Origin: Podarcis raffonei
Taxonomy: Eukaryota > Chordata > Lepidosauria > Squamata > Lacertidae
Direction: 5' to 3'
Assembly (NCBI RefSeq): GCF_027172205.1
Contig: NC_070607.1
Span: 754,001-818,000 of the forward strand
Length of the DNA: 64,000 bases
Shown: piece by piece, positions 33,314-44,424 of the stretch
Layout of the letters: each line of letters starts with the position of its first letter
How positions within the stretch are numbered: the first letter of the stretch is position 1
The notes under the pieces: generated by a model
Told to the model about the DNA's origin: nothing
Seen by the model: the letters and a program-made list of their open reading frames with translations, nothing else
The model's database searches: none
Program-made: the position numbers and the translations under genes

Positions 33314-33429
33314 ACCACTGTATAATGTAACTTAAATAGAAAACTATCTTTAGAAAGATTTTTCCTCCAAAAGCATTTTTTTTTTTTGAAAATCCAATTG
33401 AAATAAAAAAAAATCCCATGTGGGAGCTG

Positions 33430-33649
33430 GTGCGGTTCACCCCAGTGATGGCTAGTCCCAGTGACCCGGACCATGCCAATCCCAGTAAGCTAATGTAGGG
33501 CCCCTTAACCCAGTGGCCCCGTCGCAGCTGGCAGCCCCGGAACAAGAGCCAAAACCAGGAACCCCTACCGAGGGACACCCCAGACCACAATGCATACGCA
33601 GGCAACCGGCATACCTTGATGACTACAATGGGAACTTAGAGGGGAGGGG
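33430..33649 (+). mobile_element. end of an endogenous retroviral internal region (fossil)
   Basis: About 220 bp ending in a purine-rich tract (aggggagggg, 33640-33649) directly before an LTR-like segment. This is the usual position of a polypurine tract. Family not determined. Clearly only a remnant. Confidence 0.4.
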
Positions 33650-33948
33650 TGTTACGTACTAAGCTTGGATCCTAGAACCATAGGCATGTAGGATCCTAGA
33701 ATGAAACAACCTGGTTGGCCTGCAGGAGCAGCCCAATTAGACCCCAGCCTATTAGGCTGGTAGGATACTAGGATGCAACAACTCATTGGCCGGCAGCAGC
33801 AGCCCAATCAGGCTCCAGGAGGGAAAAATAATCAGGTGGTGCTCATTGTGTAAAAAATGAATATAAAGCCTGAGGTTTTTGGAGGAAATTCAATCACTGT
33901 TCCTTTGAGCTGAAATAAAGAGCAGGAAATTACTACTCAACTATTTCA
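33650..33948 (+). mobile_element. LTR-like segment of an endogenous retrovirus (fossil)
   Basis: Starts TGTTACG and could end ...CTATTTCA, about 299 bp. aatataaagcc at about 33861 can serve as a TATA region, and aataaa at about 33914 as a polyadenylation signal. No second LTR is seen nearby, so the element is broken or solo. It lies in the PLPP6 intron. Confidence 0.5.
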
Positions 33949-34375
33949 AGCAAATTGGTTTGAAGGGAGTGATCAACAGGAGTTTTGTGGAATTTTGGGA
34001 GGAGGAGGTTCTGAAGGAATTTGGGTTGTTTTTTTGAGGGTTATTTTTAGCCTTTCTTTGAGATGGCACCTAAACACATGGCATTGTAATCCTCCTTGGG
34101 TGATGGCAAACCCAAGAGGTGGAGGAGAAATTGGAAGTGCTGGCCTGTTTACGGGATGGCATGAGAACGTGTACAATGGATGGCAGAGTTCTGGAATGGT
34201 TGTCCTGCATGTCTCAGGAATCTTGTGTAGCGCTTGCATGTCCTCTTTATGGAGAATGGTTATGCTGTTCATGGTAAAATACCGTGTACAACATTGTCAC
34301 AATCACCTGCCCTTGAGTGAAGTAACGATGACAATTACTTCTAAGATTATTTAAAACATTTGAGAAAACATTGTA

Positions 34376-34626
34376 CAGTCGTACCTTGGTTCTCGAACGG
34401 AATCTGTTCCGGAAATCCGTTCGACTTCTGAATAAGTTCGAAAACCAAGGCGCGGCTTCTGATTGGCTGCAGGAGCTTCCCAAACTCAATCGGAAGCAGC
34501 GGAATTTGCGACAGACATTCGGGTTCCAAAAAACTTTCACAAACCGGAACACTCACTTCCAGGTTTGTGGCGTTTGGGAGCCAAAACGTTTAACTCGCAA
34601 GGTGTTCGAGATCCAAGGTACGACTG
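34376..34626. mobile_element. mariner-like MITE, copy b (second subfamily)
   Basis: The ends CAGTCGTACCTTGGTTCTCGA and ...AGATCCAAGGTACGACTG are inverted and flanked by TA. The interior (ctgattggctgcagg, ttccaaaaaactttcac) differs from copies a, c and d but uses the same ends. Confidence 0.88.
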
Positions 34627-35438
34627 TATTATGAATTTTTGACTTTTTTCATAACTAAGGTGTTCTTTCATTACTGATGGCTGTCATGGAATACAATGGC
34701 TGTAGGCTATATCATCAGCTAGAGTGGTAACAACAATTTAAGCAGGGACATACTGTTTTAAACCAGGCATGTTACCTCAACAGAGATATGATCAATCATT
34801 GATCAGTGTCAGTTAACAGGCTAAATGTAGAAAAGAGACCATTCTTCTACTTCCATGAACAATTCAATTTATACATGAAATCTAAAATATAAGATTCCCC
34901 CCTGCCCAGTTATATACAGATTTTGGACTGTTTCTTCTGCAGCTTTTCAATGATGCTCTCAAAAATTATTTGAGTACATTATGGATCTTTTCTGGACTAT
35001 TTGAGCCCTTGTGGGCAAAATAGAACTATCAAATTGGATAGTAGATATTTTGGGTTATTTTTTCACATAATAAAGACAGGGAATCAACTGATAAATGTTT
35101 TGCCAACTGATAATTTTACTAGGGTTATATGGAAAAAATAGGCTACCTCATGTATTCACCTGGTAATGCCCAGAGATTAGTATAGGCATTCTACACAAGT
35201 CACTTTGTTTAATAGGTCCATGCAGCTCAAGGTTCTCAGGACTCAAATTATTTTAGGGTTGGGGAACTATGACTAGGAAACAAATGTAAGTTTGTAATAT
35301 TGGTATGAAACCAGCCATGAATTCTGTGGCACCTTAAAGGCAAATCAAAGTACTATGTCCTGAATCTCTCTAAGCTTTGTTGTTTACCAAGTTGCTCTTT
35401 AAAATGTCTGAAACCTCTTTATTCACCTTGTCTCCCAG

Positions 35439-35806
35439 CTCTGATCCTTGATCTAATTTTGGTGGCAGCGGTGAAAGGATTGGTCAAGCGAAGGCGGCCA
35501 GCTCACAACAAGATGGACATGTTTGCCACGGTGTCTGTGGACAGGTATTCATTTCCTTCAGGTCATGCGACGAGAGCCGCCATGGTCTGCAGATTTATTC
35601 TACATCACCTTGTCCTGGCTGTCCCTCTGCGGGTGCTGGTGGTGCTTTGGACCTTCATAGTGGGAATTTCCCGAGTCATGCTAGGCAGGCACAATGTAAC
35701 AGATGTGATATTTGGGCTAATCATGGGCTACATGCAATACAGCCTGGTGGAGTACTTCTGGTTGTCACCTGTCAGTGCTCCTGTTCTTTTTTCATTGTGG
35801 AGTTGA
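35439..35806 (+). CDS. PLPP6: PLPP6-type phosphatase, coding exon 2 (catalytic)
   Basis: The last 122 codons, starting after the acceptor ctcccag. All three PAP2 motifs are intact: KX6RP as KGLVKRRRP (motif 1), [10 protein letters not shown] with the acid/base histidine (motif 2), and [12 protein letters not shown] with the nucleophile histidine (motif 3). Hydrophobic helices alternate with these ([44 protein letters not shown]). The N-terminal part plus this exon gives 261 residues, shorter than the roughly 295 I recall for human PLPP6, mainly through a shorter disordered start. The active-site residues distinguish it from inactive PLPP7, which lacks the SGH serine context. The stop TGA is at 35804-35806. 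An AATAAA lies at 35832, very near the stop; another candidate is at 38446. Confidence 0.94.
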
Positions 35807-38185
35807 TGGCCTTGTCTGCCTGAACACAAGCAATAAAAATGAACAAAGCTTCATATGGTCAGCAAGATAGATGGGCAGGACCAGCAAGATTCCTCTTCAG
35901 CGGGTGGGTGGGCTGCTTAGGTTCATCTCATAAGGGTTGTTTGGTGCCGCCTTGTTTTCTGAACGTGTTGCTGGGCTGGAGCATGGACCAACCCATGAAA
36001 CTGCACAAACCATCCCATAGTAAAACTTCATTTCCTTGTGAGATTAGAAGCAATACTGTTTACATCAGGCAATTATTATGTCAGATGACTGACAGATGAG
36101 TGGTCCTGCACACCTCTCAAAATCGATCCACAAGGGTGGGGAGATAAAGGTCTGGCCCAGTAGGCCAAAAAGCTCCCACCCACCCTACCCCCCGCTGTAA
36201 ACTGATAAAGATAATATCTCACATAAACCTCTGTATTCCAAGTAAGTGGTAGATAGGATTTTGTGCTATAGGTGTCTGGTAGTTACTGTGTAAGCTGTAC
36301 ATATTCCAACTGGTATTGATAACTTGCTTTTGCAATTGTCACAATGGCTATTTGGTTATTCTAGCATATCTCAAATTGTATTCTGCCAAACGCTGGGGTT
36401 CAGCAAAGCAGCCCAAGAGATTCCGCAGAGAAGACTGTAATAATAGTTGACAAGCATGCACAATGTGTGATTTCGATGGAGCTGCAGCCATGGGGATTAA
36501 ACATACTAAAGCAGTTGTCCTGGGAATCCTTTCCCCTTATTTCCTTCCCTTACCATGCTTTCCACAGGCGGCATGGACAGAATGGCATTGCTTCCTTGGC
36601 TTTCCAACCCTGTGCATTGTTGAGAGTGACTGAGAGAGGGCAGCGTGCAGCTTGGTGCAGTGGGTGCAGCAGAAAAGCCAGTTTGCCACTGCCCACTGCC
36701 TGCCTCCTGCCCTCTCAGGTCTTAGTAACCAGCAGCAGTCTGCAGCATTAGGAAGCCAGGAGAGCAATGCTGGTCTTTCACGTTTCTGCTTGTCCTGCTG
36801 CTTTTCCCCAGGAAACCCTGCTGTTTGCTGCTGAATCAGAACAAATGTCAGTCATTTTTTCCTGTGGATTGATGATTGTCCAATTCAGTGGTAAACGGTG
36901 GGTTTTCCAGGGAAAGCAGCGGGGCAAATGAGAACCTCAGACCCATGCTTTCTAAGCACAGAACAAGTGGAAGTGGACGAGCCCTGAGTGTGATGGTATA
37001 TTCTCAAGACTGAAGTGCCTTTGTACTATTCTAATGGCAGGAAGTAAATGGAAATGGGTTCTAGGAACATTGCTTACTCAAACTGTACTTAATACAGACA
37101 TGGTCCCACCTGAACAATCAAACAGGAGGGACAGACTTTTTGCAGGACAAGAATATGGCTGAATAACCCAGCACTTCATGTTTTGCTTTTCAAAACTAGA
37201 ACTTTGTGGTAGGAAGGTAGGACTTCAATGCAGCTTTAAATAAGACTGCTTTCTTAACTCTACAATATTAATCAGAAGCTGATGTTAATCCAGGCATTTG
37301 TTGCAGTGTTTGCCTGCTGTGAGAGTCTAATCATAATTTTTAGTATATTCAGTCCTAAATGCAGCCCTGTAAGAGAAACTGTGATATCCAGCCTTTTATC
37401 TGACTCCCACCTCATGAACTGTAGCTCAAGTTATGGTATAGCTCAGGTGTGGCAAACCTGTTTTGGCCTGAGCTCCACATTCACCCTTGGCCAATACTTG
37501 GGAATTGAACTGTACTAAACATACAGACTACACACCATAGACAGATCAGCTGAGGAAGCAGGTTATTGCCTTCTCCCCACTCTCCAGATCATTACTCTGA
37601 TGGGCAGGGAAGAGACCATTTGCTTCCTTCTTGTAGTGCAGAGATGGGCAGAGAGGTTTAAAACTCACTGCCTGGTACCTCAAAAGGGGTGAAAATGGCT
37701 CTGCCCCATTTTTACTTGGCACAGGGTTTTTTTTCACCAGAGGAGCTGCGTAACATTGGGTTGAGGGGTTAGCAAGTCCCTGGGGAAGGCTTGGAAGGCT
37801 GGATCCAGCTCAAGGACAGGCAGATCACTGCAACTGATATAGCTGAATCAAGCGCAATAAAGTATATTTGGCAAACACATTTTTTTGCTCAATGCACCAG
37901 CACCCCATTGTGTTTGATCTGGAGTTCATTCTGTGTGTTTGCAGCCAGTCTAGAAACCTTGACAAGTAATTAAAAAAAACAAAAACCAGCAGTAGTGTTA
38001 GTCACCAAACTGTTAACTTTGGAATTCAAAAGTGTCTTATGTAAGCTTATCTTTATCAGTCTAGGAATTAGTTTTGTTGTTGTTGCAAAGTTACTTGAAA
38101 CAAATTCATATAAGTTTACAGTGTTTTCACTAGCCTTCTGTTTCACCTTTGTGCCATTCTGTTTTAAAAGTGGATTTTCTGTATA
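35807..38185. other. PLPP6 3' UTR and flanking sequence, nothing else recognised
   Basis: No repeat that I can name and no coding frame of interest. The extent of the 3' UTR cannot be decided from sequence. Candidate AATAAA signals are at 35832 and 38446. Confidence 0.45.
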
Positions 38186-38330
38186 AGAACATAAAACAAG
38201 CCTGCCAAGTGCTCATCTAGTCCAGCATCATGTTTTCACAGTGGCCGGCCAGATGTCTGTGAGAAGACGGCGAGCTGGAGATGAGCACCACAGCACTCTG
38301 CCCACCTGTGGCTCCCAGCAGTTCTGTCTA
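38186..38330 (+). repeat. dispersed repeat (agaacataa ... catctagtccagcatcatg)
   Basis: aagaacataaaacaagcctgcc, catctagtccagcatcatgttttcacagtggccggccagatg and agcactctgcccacctgtggctccc form a block I recognise as a common squamate interspersed repeat. I cannot name the family. Confidence 0.5.
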
Positions 38331-38334
38331 TGAT

Positions 38335-38975
38335 GCACATTGTACTCTTACTCTGTTCGGTTGTAATTCTCCATGCTCACTGGGCATTTGACTCTGAAAC
38401 TATTGTGAGTTGTTGCTAAATGCTAGTTTTCCTGGAGCTTAGATCAATAAAATATTATTCTTGTCTGTGCCTTTCCATGACTTAACCTTGTGTTATGCCA
38501 AATGCATGTGTTCTTTTGGATTCAGTGGCAATAAGAACATCAGTGGAGAGAACTTCAGTGCTTTTATGAAGTAGCAGACTTCATGCATAATAAAAAGCAG
38601 TGAAACAGCCTGTAAGCAGAATAATGCAACATAAGCAAGATTAGACTTGCCCACTGGGGGCTGCAAACAAAGATGCCAATATGTAGCATCTATCCAGTCA
38701 GGGCCTACATCAAGACACGTTGGTCAGGCTCCATCAATCTGGGAGACTGATAGACTTCAGACTCGCAGTGGCTACATGCTGGCTGTCCTGATACCTAAAT
38801 TCCTCCCACTTGTCAGGGAAGATGGGCCCATAGCCAGGGGCTAGCAGACTTAATTCTGCAGCTCTGCTACTGCTGTAAAGCGCTCAGCCTCTAGCAGACC
38901 CACGAAGGGATCTTCCCACATCCTGCCAACACTTATCCCTGAAGCACAAATATTAAACCAGTAACATAAAGCAAT
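38335..38975. other. intergenic, nothing recognised
   Basis: Includes an AATAAA at 38446 that could be a distal PLPP6 polyadenylation signal. No gene-like frame. Confidence 0.4.
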
Positions 38976-38989
38976 CCAAAAACACTTTA

Positions 38990-39340
38990 AAGGTAAAGGG
39001 ACCCCTGACCATTAGGTCCAGTCGTGAGTGACTCGGGTTGCGGTGCTCATCTCGCTTTATTGGCCGAGGGAGCTGGCGTACAGCTTCCGGGTCACGTGTC
39101 CAGCATGACTAAGCCACTTCTGGCGAACCAGAGCAGCACACGGAAATGCCGTTTACCTTCCTGCCGGAGCGGTACCTATTTATCTACTTGCACTTGGACG
39201 TGCTTTCGAACTGCTAGGTTGGCAGGAGCAGGGACCGAGCAATGGGAGCTCACCCCGTTGCGGGGATTTGAACCACTGACCTTCTGATCAGCAAGTCCTG
39301 GGCGCTGTGGTTTTAATGGTGTCCCATTAAAAACGTGGGG
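38990..39340 (-). mobile_element. Sauria-type SINE, near full length
   Basis: The reverse complement contains the tRNA-like head (cagcgcccaggacttgctgatcag, with B box ggttcaaatcc), the central body and the Bov-B-like tail ending in ggtcaggggtccctttacc. aaaaacacttta at 38978-38989 and 39361-39372 is the target duplication, though the right border carries about 20 extra bases. Confidence 0.9.
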
Positions 39341-39344
39341 TTTT

Positions 39345-39785
39345 TTTATTGACACATCCTAAAAACACTTTAGGATGTGTGAATAAGCATGCCCAACCTA
39401 TTTCATCAAAAGTTCTGCAGTTGGAATGCCCTGCCCTTGCCTCATGAAGGCCATTAATATTTACTGTCAATGGCATATTCATGAGAAAACTTGTCACTTC
39501 CGCTTTAGTAAAAGCTCAGCTTGGCAGGTCTTATGAGTTTAAGTAAATTTCAGACTGTTCAGTAAGTTATTGTACAAGTGCAGGGTCGTGCTCATATTGT
39601 GTGTTTTGTATTGTTGCAGTTGGAGAATATTACAAACCATGTATATGTATTTATAGTCTGTAAAGTATAACGGGTTGCCAGATGATAATACTGCAACGGT
39701 GATTCTCTGATTGCCTTTGTCTTCTAGTGTGTACATGTTTTAACAGCTTTTGCTGGCAAATTGAGCCACACTGTAGATCTTAGAG
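39345..39785. other. intergenic, nothing recognised
   Basis: AT-rich unique-looking sequence. Confidence 0.4.
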
Positions 39786-39788
39786 GTA

Positions 39789-40026
39789 CAGTGGTACCTC
39801 GTGTTACGTACCGTCCCCCTTACGAATGCTGTGGGTTAAATGCTCCGCTAACCCAGAAGTAGATGCCCCTTGTTGCGACCTTTGCCCTGGGATGTGAGTG
39901 GAAGTTGCGTGCTGGTGGCGCAGCAGCGGGAGGCACCATTAGAGAAAGCATGCCTCATGTTACGAGTGGTTTCCTGTTACGAACGGACCTCCAGAACAGA
40001 TTAGATAGTAACACAAGGTACCACTG
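39789..40026. mobile_element. mariner-like MITE, copy c
   Basis: CAGTGGTACCTCGTGTTACG and ...CACAAGGTACCACTG at the ends, TA on both sides. The interior has gctaacccagaagtag and ggtggcgcagcagcgggagg. Confidence 0.9.
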
Positions 40027-40029
40027 TAC

Positions 40030-40455
40030 CACTTAAAATGTAGCAGACAGTTGCTCTTTCTAGCATTAGCTTTCATCGTGGTTTTTAACTACTGGATGGT
40101 GTGTTCAGTTACATGCTGCACTTTTTTTCTGTACTGTATCAAGTACAACGGGGCTTCATATCTCCCTTTCATATTAAAAAGTTGAGTATTTACTCCAATG
40201 TTTTTCTGGTTCTTTCAGTATATATTTCATATATACGTACATACATCTGCAACAGCCAGGAGCAATAAGTAGAGCAACGGAGTGGGGTCATTGCCTTTGT
40301 CCCTGCTACTTCCTTTCTGGGCTTCCTTTTATTCCCTCCTTCCATGAAAGTGGGGCAATGAGTCAAATGTCATGGTGTTTAACAGGAATTGTTTTTGTTT
40401 CAAATTTATACCCCACCTTTCTTCCAACCAGAACTTTCCCCCTTGTTTTTCCTCA
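40030..40455. other. intergenic, nothing recognised
   Basis: Contains short alternating stretches (atatatttcatatatacgtacatac). No gene. Confidence 0.4.
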
Positions 40456-40458
40456 TTG

Positions 40459-40702
40459 AGAGCCAGTGTGGTGTAGTGGTTAAGAGCGGTAGTCTCGTAA
40501 TCTAGAGAACCGGGTTCAAGTCTCCGCTCCTCCACATGCAACTGCTGGGTGACCCTGGGCCAGTCACACTTCTCTGAAGTCTCTCAGCCCCACTCACCTC
40601 ACAGAGTGTTTGTTGTGGGGGAGGAAGGGAAAGGAGAATGTTAGCCGCTTTGAGATTCCTTAAAGGGAGTGAAAGGCGGGATATCAAATCCAAAACTCTT
40701 CT
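40459..40702 (+). mobile_element. tRNA-derived SINE, second full copy
   Basis: agagccagtgtggtgtagtgg, gaaccgggttcaag (B box), tctctgaagtctctcagcc and tgtttgttgtgggggagg in the same order as the copy at 8076. The tail is short (cttcttc). tcattg flanks both ends (40453-40458 and 40703-40708). Confidence 0.9.
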
Positions 40703-40729
40703 TCATTGGGAAGATTTTTTAAATCATTG

Positions 40730-41095
40730 GGACATGGGTGGCGCTGTGGTCTAAACCACTGAACCTCATGGGCTTGCTGATAGGAAGGTTGGTGGTTTGA
40801 ATCTGCCTGAGGGGGTAAGCTCCCGTTGCTCTGTCTGGGCTTCTGCCAACCTAGCAGTTCAAAAGCATACCAATGAAAGTAGATAGGTAAGTACTGCTCC
40901 GGCAGGAAGGTAAACAGCGTTTCTGTGTGCTGCTCTGGTTCGCCAGAAGCAGCTTAGTCCTGCTGGCCACATGATCCGGAAGCTGTCTGCGGACAAATGC
41001 CGGCTCCCTCAGCCTGAAAAGTGAGATGAGCTCCACACCCCATAGTCACCTTTCACCGGACTTAACCGTCCAGGGGTTCCTTACCTTACCTTTAC
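40730..41095 (+). mobile_element. Sauria-type SINE, full length
   Basis: Head gggtggcgctgtggtctaaa, with B box ggtttgaatctg. The body includes gctctggttcgccagaagcag, and the Bov-B-like tail is gtccaggggttccttacctt-acctttac. aatcat occurs on both flanks (40722-40727 and 41096-41101). Confidence 0.92.
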
Positions 41096-41101
41096 AATCA
41101 T

Positions 41102-41730
41102 GTATTTGCACATAGGCAGATCCTAGAGTAACCCAGTCCACCCTTCCTATGTCACCTTTGTCTACAGTCTTCCAAACTGCAGGATATGTAGATTACCTGA
41201 ACACCAGTGAAGATGTGAGGGTGAAAAGGTGTTTTTCACAAATTGTGTATGAATAGATAATATTAAAGGTATTCTTTCAATACAGTTGGTTTCAAGCTCC
41301 CCAGACTATCAAACAACAACATGCATTCTCCTAATGTTCAGGTATATGCTGAATCTCTTACAGAATATACAGTATGTGATTTAGTAAGATGTTTTTAAGT
41401 CACAGGAATAGTCTGTGAGAACCAAATGTGATCTTATTTTATAATTGCTTATATATTTAGTATGTTTGATGGGTCTGAATGCAGTTATGAATGGATATGA
41501 ATGGCTGAAGTATGAATGAGAACCAGAGGGTCGGGTTCTGAAGAACCAAGGATAAAGATAGGATGGACGGAAATGGACTGAGAGAATGAACCAAACTGTT
41601 GAATATTGAATAGATGGATGAACAGTGAACCAGTTACTGGACTGTGTAAGACAGGGTGAGCAGTATGACAACATGTCTGGATGAAATAATGGACAACCTG
41701 AGAACTAAAAATATGATTAAGACAAGTTGA
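41102..41730. other. intergenic, nothing recognised
   Basis: AT-rich. Repeated atggatgaa/aatgaat-like words at 41480-41680 suggest decayed simple sequence. No gene. Confidence 0.4.
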
Positions 41731-41734
41731 AATA

Positions 41735-41976
41735 CAGTGGTACCTCGGGTTAAGTACTTAATTCGTTCCGGAGGTCCGTTATTAACCTGAAACTGTGCTT
41801 AACCTGAAGCACCACTTTAGCTAATGGGGCCTCCTGCTGCTGCCACGCCACCGGAGCACAATTTCTGTTCTCATCCTGAAGCAAAGTTCTTAACCTGAAG
41901 CACTATTTCTGAGTTAGCGGAGTCTGTAACCTGAAGCGTATGTAACCTGAAGCATATGTAACCCGAGGTACCACTG
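41735..41976. mobile_element. mariner-like MITE, copy d
   Basis: CAGTGGTACCTCGGGTTAAG and ...TAACCCGAGGTACCACTG, TA at both ends. It is the best preserved of the subfamily shared with copy a. It lies directly against the 3' end of a Rex1-like LINE. Confidence 0.92.
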
Positions 41977-41977
41977 T

Positions 41978-42660
41978 ACTTTATTGTCACTTGTACAACT
42001 TGTATACAGTGAGATTACACGAGCCCCCCCCCCCAGCTCACTTAGTCTTAATTCCCCTTGTTTACTGACGCACACCTACCAACCCCAAAAGTCAGTTGCC
42101 CTGTTGTTATCTTTTCATTCAGCAGCCTAACAGCCCACGGATAGAAGCTGTTCTTTACCCTGCTGGTGCAACTAATCACGCTTCTATATCTTCTGCCTGA
42201 GGGCAGGTTTCCTCACTCTCCTGAGGCAATGTTCTTCCGCTATTTCATCCAGCGGATTCACAGGACAGCCTATAATATCTTGTGCTGCAGTCACCACCGT
42301 CTGTAGACACTTCCTATCAGTTGATTTCAAACCAGCGTACCACACCGTGATGCAGTATGAAAGGACACTTTCTATTGTGGACCGGTAGAAGGAGATCATC
42401 AAATGTTGATTGACATTGTTCTTCTGCAATACTCTGAGGAGATGGAGTCTCTGTTGGGCTTTCTTAACCACCTGGGTTGTATTTATTTTCCAATTAAAGT
42501 CTTCACTGAGATAAACTCCCAGGAATTTAAAGGAAGAGACTCTCTCCACACAGCCCTCCCTGATGTACAGTGGGGCTAATTCTTCTCTCTTCCTCCGAAA
42601 GTCCAACACCATCTCCTTTGTCTTGCTGATATTAAGGTGCAAGTTGTTCCCTAGGCACTA
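41978..42660 (-). mobile_element. Rex1-like (CR1-group) LINE, 5'-truncated
   Basis: The minus frame 42642-42184 encodes LHLNISKTKEMVLDFRRKREE, SSFKFLGVYLSEDFNW, VKKAQQRLHLLRVL and FYRSTIESVLSYCITVWYAG, the C-terminal RT part typical of fish and reptile Rex1/Babar-type LINEs. The 3' end on its strand reads tacaagtgacaataaagta. Alternative: another CR1-group clade. Confidence 0.7.
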
Positions 42661-42714
42661 TGTAGATATTTTTTGGACCTCCCCTCTATATGCTGATTCG
42701 TCTCCACCTGTTAT

Positions 42715-43256
42715 TAACAAATGACTGTTCTTGAAAGAAATGACTGTTCTTAAAGAAGACATGTTGGAAGAAACATATTATTCATAAGGACGGTGACAAC
42801 ACGGTGGAAACTAGACTGTTTGAAACATGCTATTCATATCTATCTGAGGAATCAAACATGTCGGAAACCAGACTGTTTTCAGCTATACCTGTTCATGTCT
42901 ATTTGAGGACAACAGCTACCTGTTCATGTCTATTTGAGGAATAATCATGACAACAGCTATCACTTGGTCCAACCCCCTTCAATACAAGACAATGTAGCCA
43001 TATGGAAACTGAGCCTATATAAGAAGCTGGAAAGCCTTGGGAACTTTGCGTGCTGTCCTTCCTGCAGGAGGATGCCGTCCGATGGCCCTTAGAAGAGACT
43101 GGCCATCTCTTCTAGTGGGTCCAACCATCTGGTAGGTATGTGTGTATGAATGAATGAATGAATGAATGAGTGATGAATGATTGAGTCCTTATTGCTTATT
43201 ACTTGTTAATCAATAAAGGATTGTGATCTGAAGAGAATTGTGTCATTTTGTCTTTC
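42715..43256 (+). mobile_element. LTR-like segment (fossil, possible solo LTR)
   Basis: It has a TATA-type box (cctatataagaag, about 43013) and an AATAAA at 43212-43217 followed by a short U5-like end. There is an internal duplicated block (acctgttcatgtctatttgagga, about 42888 and 42914) and an AATG run at about 43147-43170. No internal retroviral region is seen on either side. Borders are approximate and no flanking duplication was found. Confidence 0.35.
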
Positions 43257-43259
43257 TTG

Positions 43260-44205
43260 AAAATGCTCTGATAAAGGTAAAATAACTTAACTCTTTTCAT
43301 GACAAAGAGACAGGATTATTGGGCATTAGTGAATATTAGAATAATGCAGAAGCTTGAGAGGTTTCTACATTAGTCAGATGAACTCTCCGTATTCCTATTC
43401 CTGACAAAAGCATATTTGTACTCTACAGGATTTATTTCACCTATTTTTCTGGTTGAAGTAAATGAACAAGGCAAGTAGGCTTCCATCCTGATGCAAACCT
43501 TACATAGAAAGGCCAGATATATGCGCTATTGTAGCAGTGCAAGTCACTGTTATGGTGGCTGACAAAATATCCTATACATGTCTACTTGGATGTAAGCCCC
43601 ATTGACCTCAAGATGAGTGTGCGCAGGGTTGCAGCCTGGGTAATCCAAAACAGAACACATCTATGGCCATTGAAAATGTTTTTGAAGGGAAAATGCCCCT
43701 TTGGCTTCAAATCCCTGCTTGGAAAAGCTTTGAATTCTGAAATGATTATCTGTATTCCTTTCTCCGTTGGCACAGCTGCCACAGCATGCAAATCCTCTCC
43801 TGTGCCAAAGATGCACTTATGAGTTGAAGCTGCTGATGAAGTATTTTTCCATCAGCACAGAACAGGTTGCTCCTGAACAAATGCGTATTTAGTCAGGTAG
43901 GGACTTGCTCATAATTGGTGCTTGTGCACTTCTCACAACTGTGTTTCCAAAGGCATGAGATCATGTTAGTTATCCATAAACTACATTCTGACATATCACA
44001 GTGGTTGTGTGAATTGCCCCAAACCGTATTAAATATTTTTCAGCATTTTGTGAGTGTTCTTACGTTAATCTGTTCTGATAAAGCCCACGCTGTCAATTCC
44101 ACCCATTCACTCCTTGGGAAGCAAGCGGGTGAGGCAAGCCTTGGGGCAGACTAGCCTCAGCCAGAGTGAACGGCGTTAGGATTTCTTTCATGTAAAGCAC
44201 TGGAA
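43260..44205. other. intergenic, little recognised
   Basis: A plus-strand copy of the short palindromic-core repeat lies at about 43570-43640 (tctacttggatgtaagccccattgacc, ggttgcagcctgg). Nothing else. Confidence 0.4.
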
Positions 44206-44209
44206 TTCT

Positions 44210-44420
44210 ACGCTTCAGCCCCGCTCTCTCCGGAACAGCTCGAGAGCTCCTTCCGCTCTCGAGCAAGGGCCGCTTCCCGCCTCCCTGGCGCTGGGTGCGG
44301 GCGGGCAGCGCCCTTTGTTCCCGGCGCGTCTCCCGCCCTCGGAGGGGAGCTTCGCCCACACGGGAGCCTTTCTGAGGAGAGCCCAGAAACCCCGACGCTT
44401 TCCCACATCGTGGAGCTGAA
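44210..44420. promoter_or_regulatory. small CpG-rich block
   Basis: About 200 bp with dense CpG (gggtgcgggcgggcagcgcc, cggcgcgtctcccgcc) in an AT-rich setting, about 7 kb upstream of the first FMO coding exon. It could be a promoter of the FMO gene or of an unseen transcript. The open frames across it are not recognisable proteins. Confidence 0.4.
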
Positions 44421-44424
44421 AGGC

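Larger units (their letters stand above)
26018..35438 (+). other. PLPP6 intron, phase 1, 9.4 kb
   Basis: Donor GTAAGA at 26018 and acceptor ctcccag before 35439. It splits an alanine codon (G|CT), giving [18 protein letters not shown], which matches the uninterrupted mammalian protein. Named repeats fill roughly 70 percent of the intron, but the splice sites are untouched. Unannotated stretches at 26020-26520, 27290-27740 and 34630-35430 show nothing I can name. Confidence 0.9.

Noticed and set aside
42886-43175. Host promoter with TATA box and AATAAA
   Set aside because: TATA and AATAAA lie only about 200 bases apart with no coding frame between, which suits an LTR-like segment better; still uncertain.
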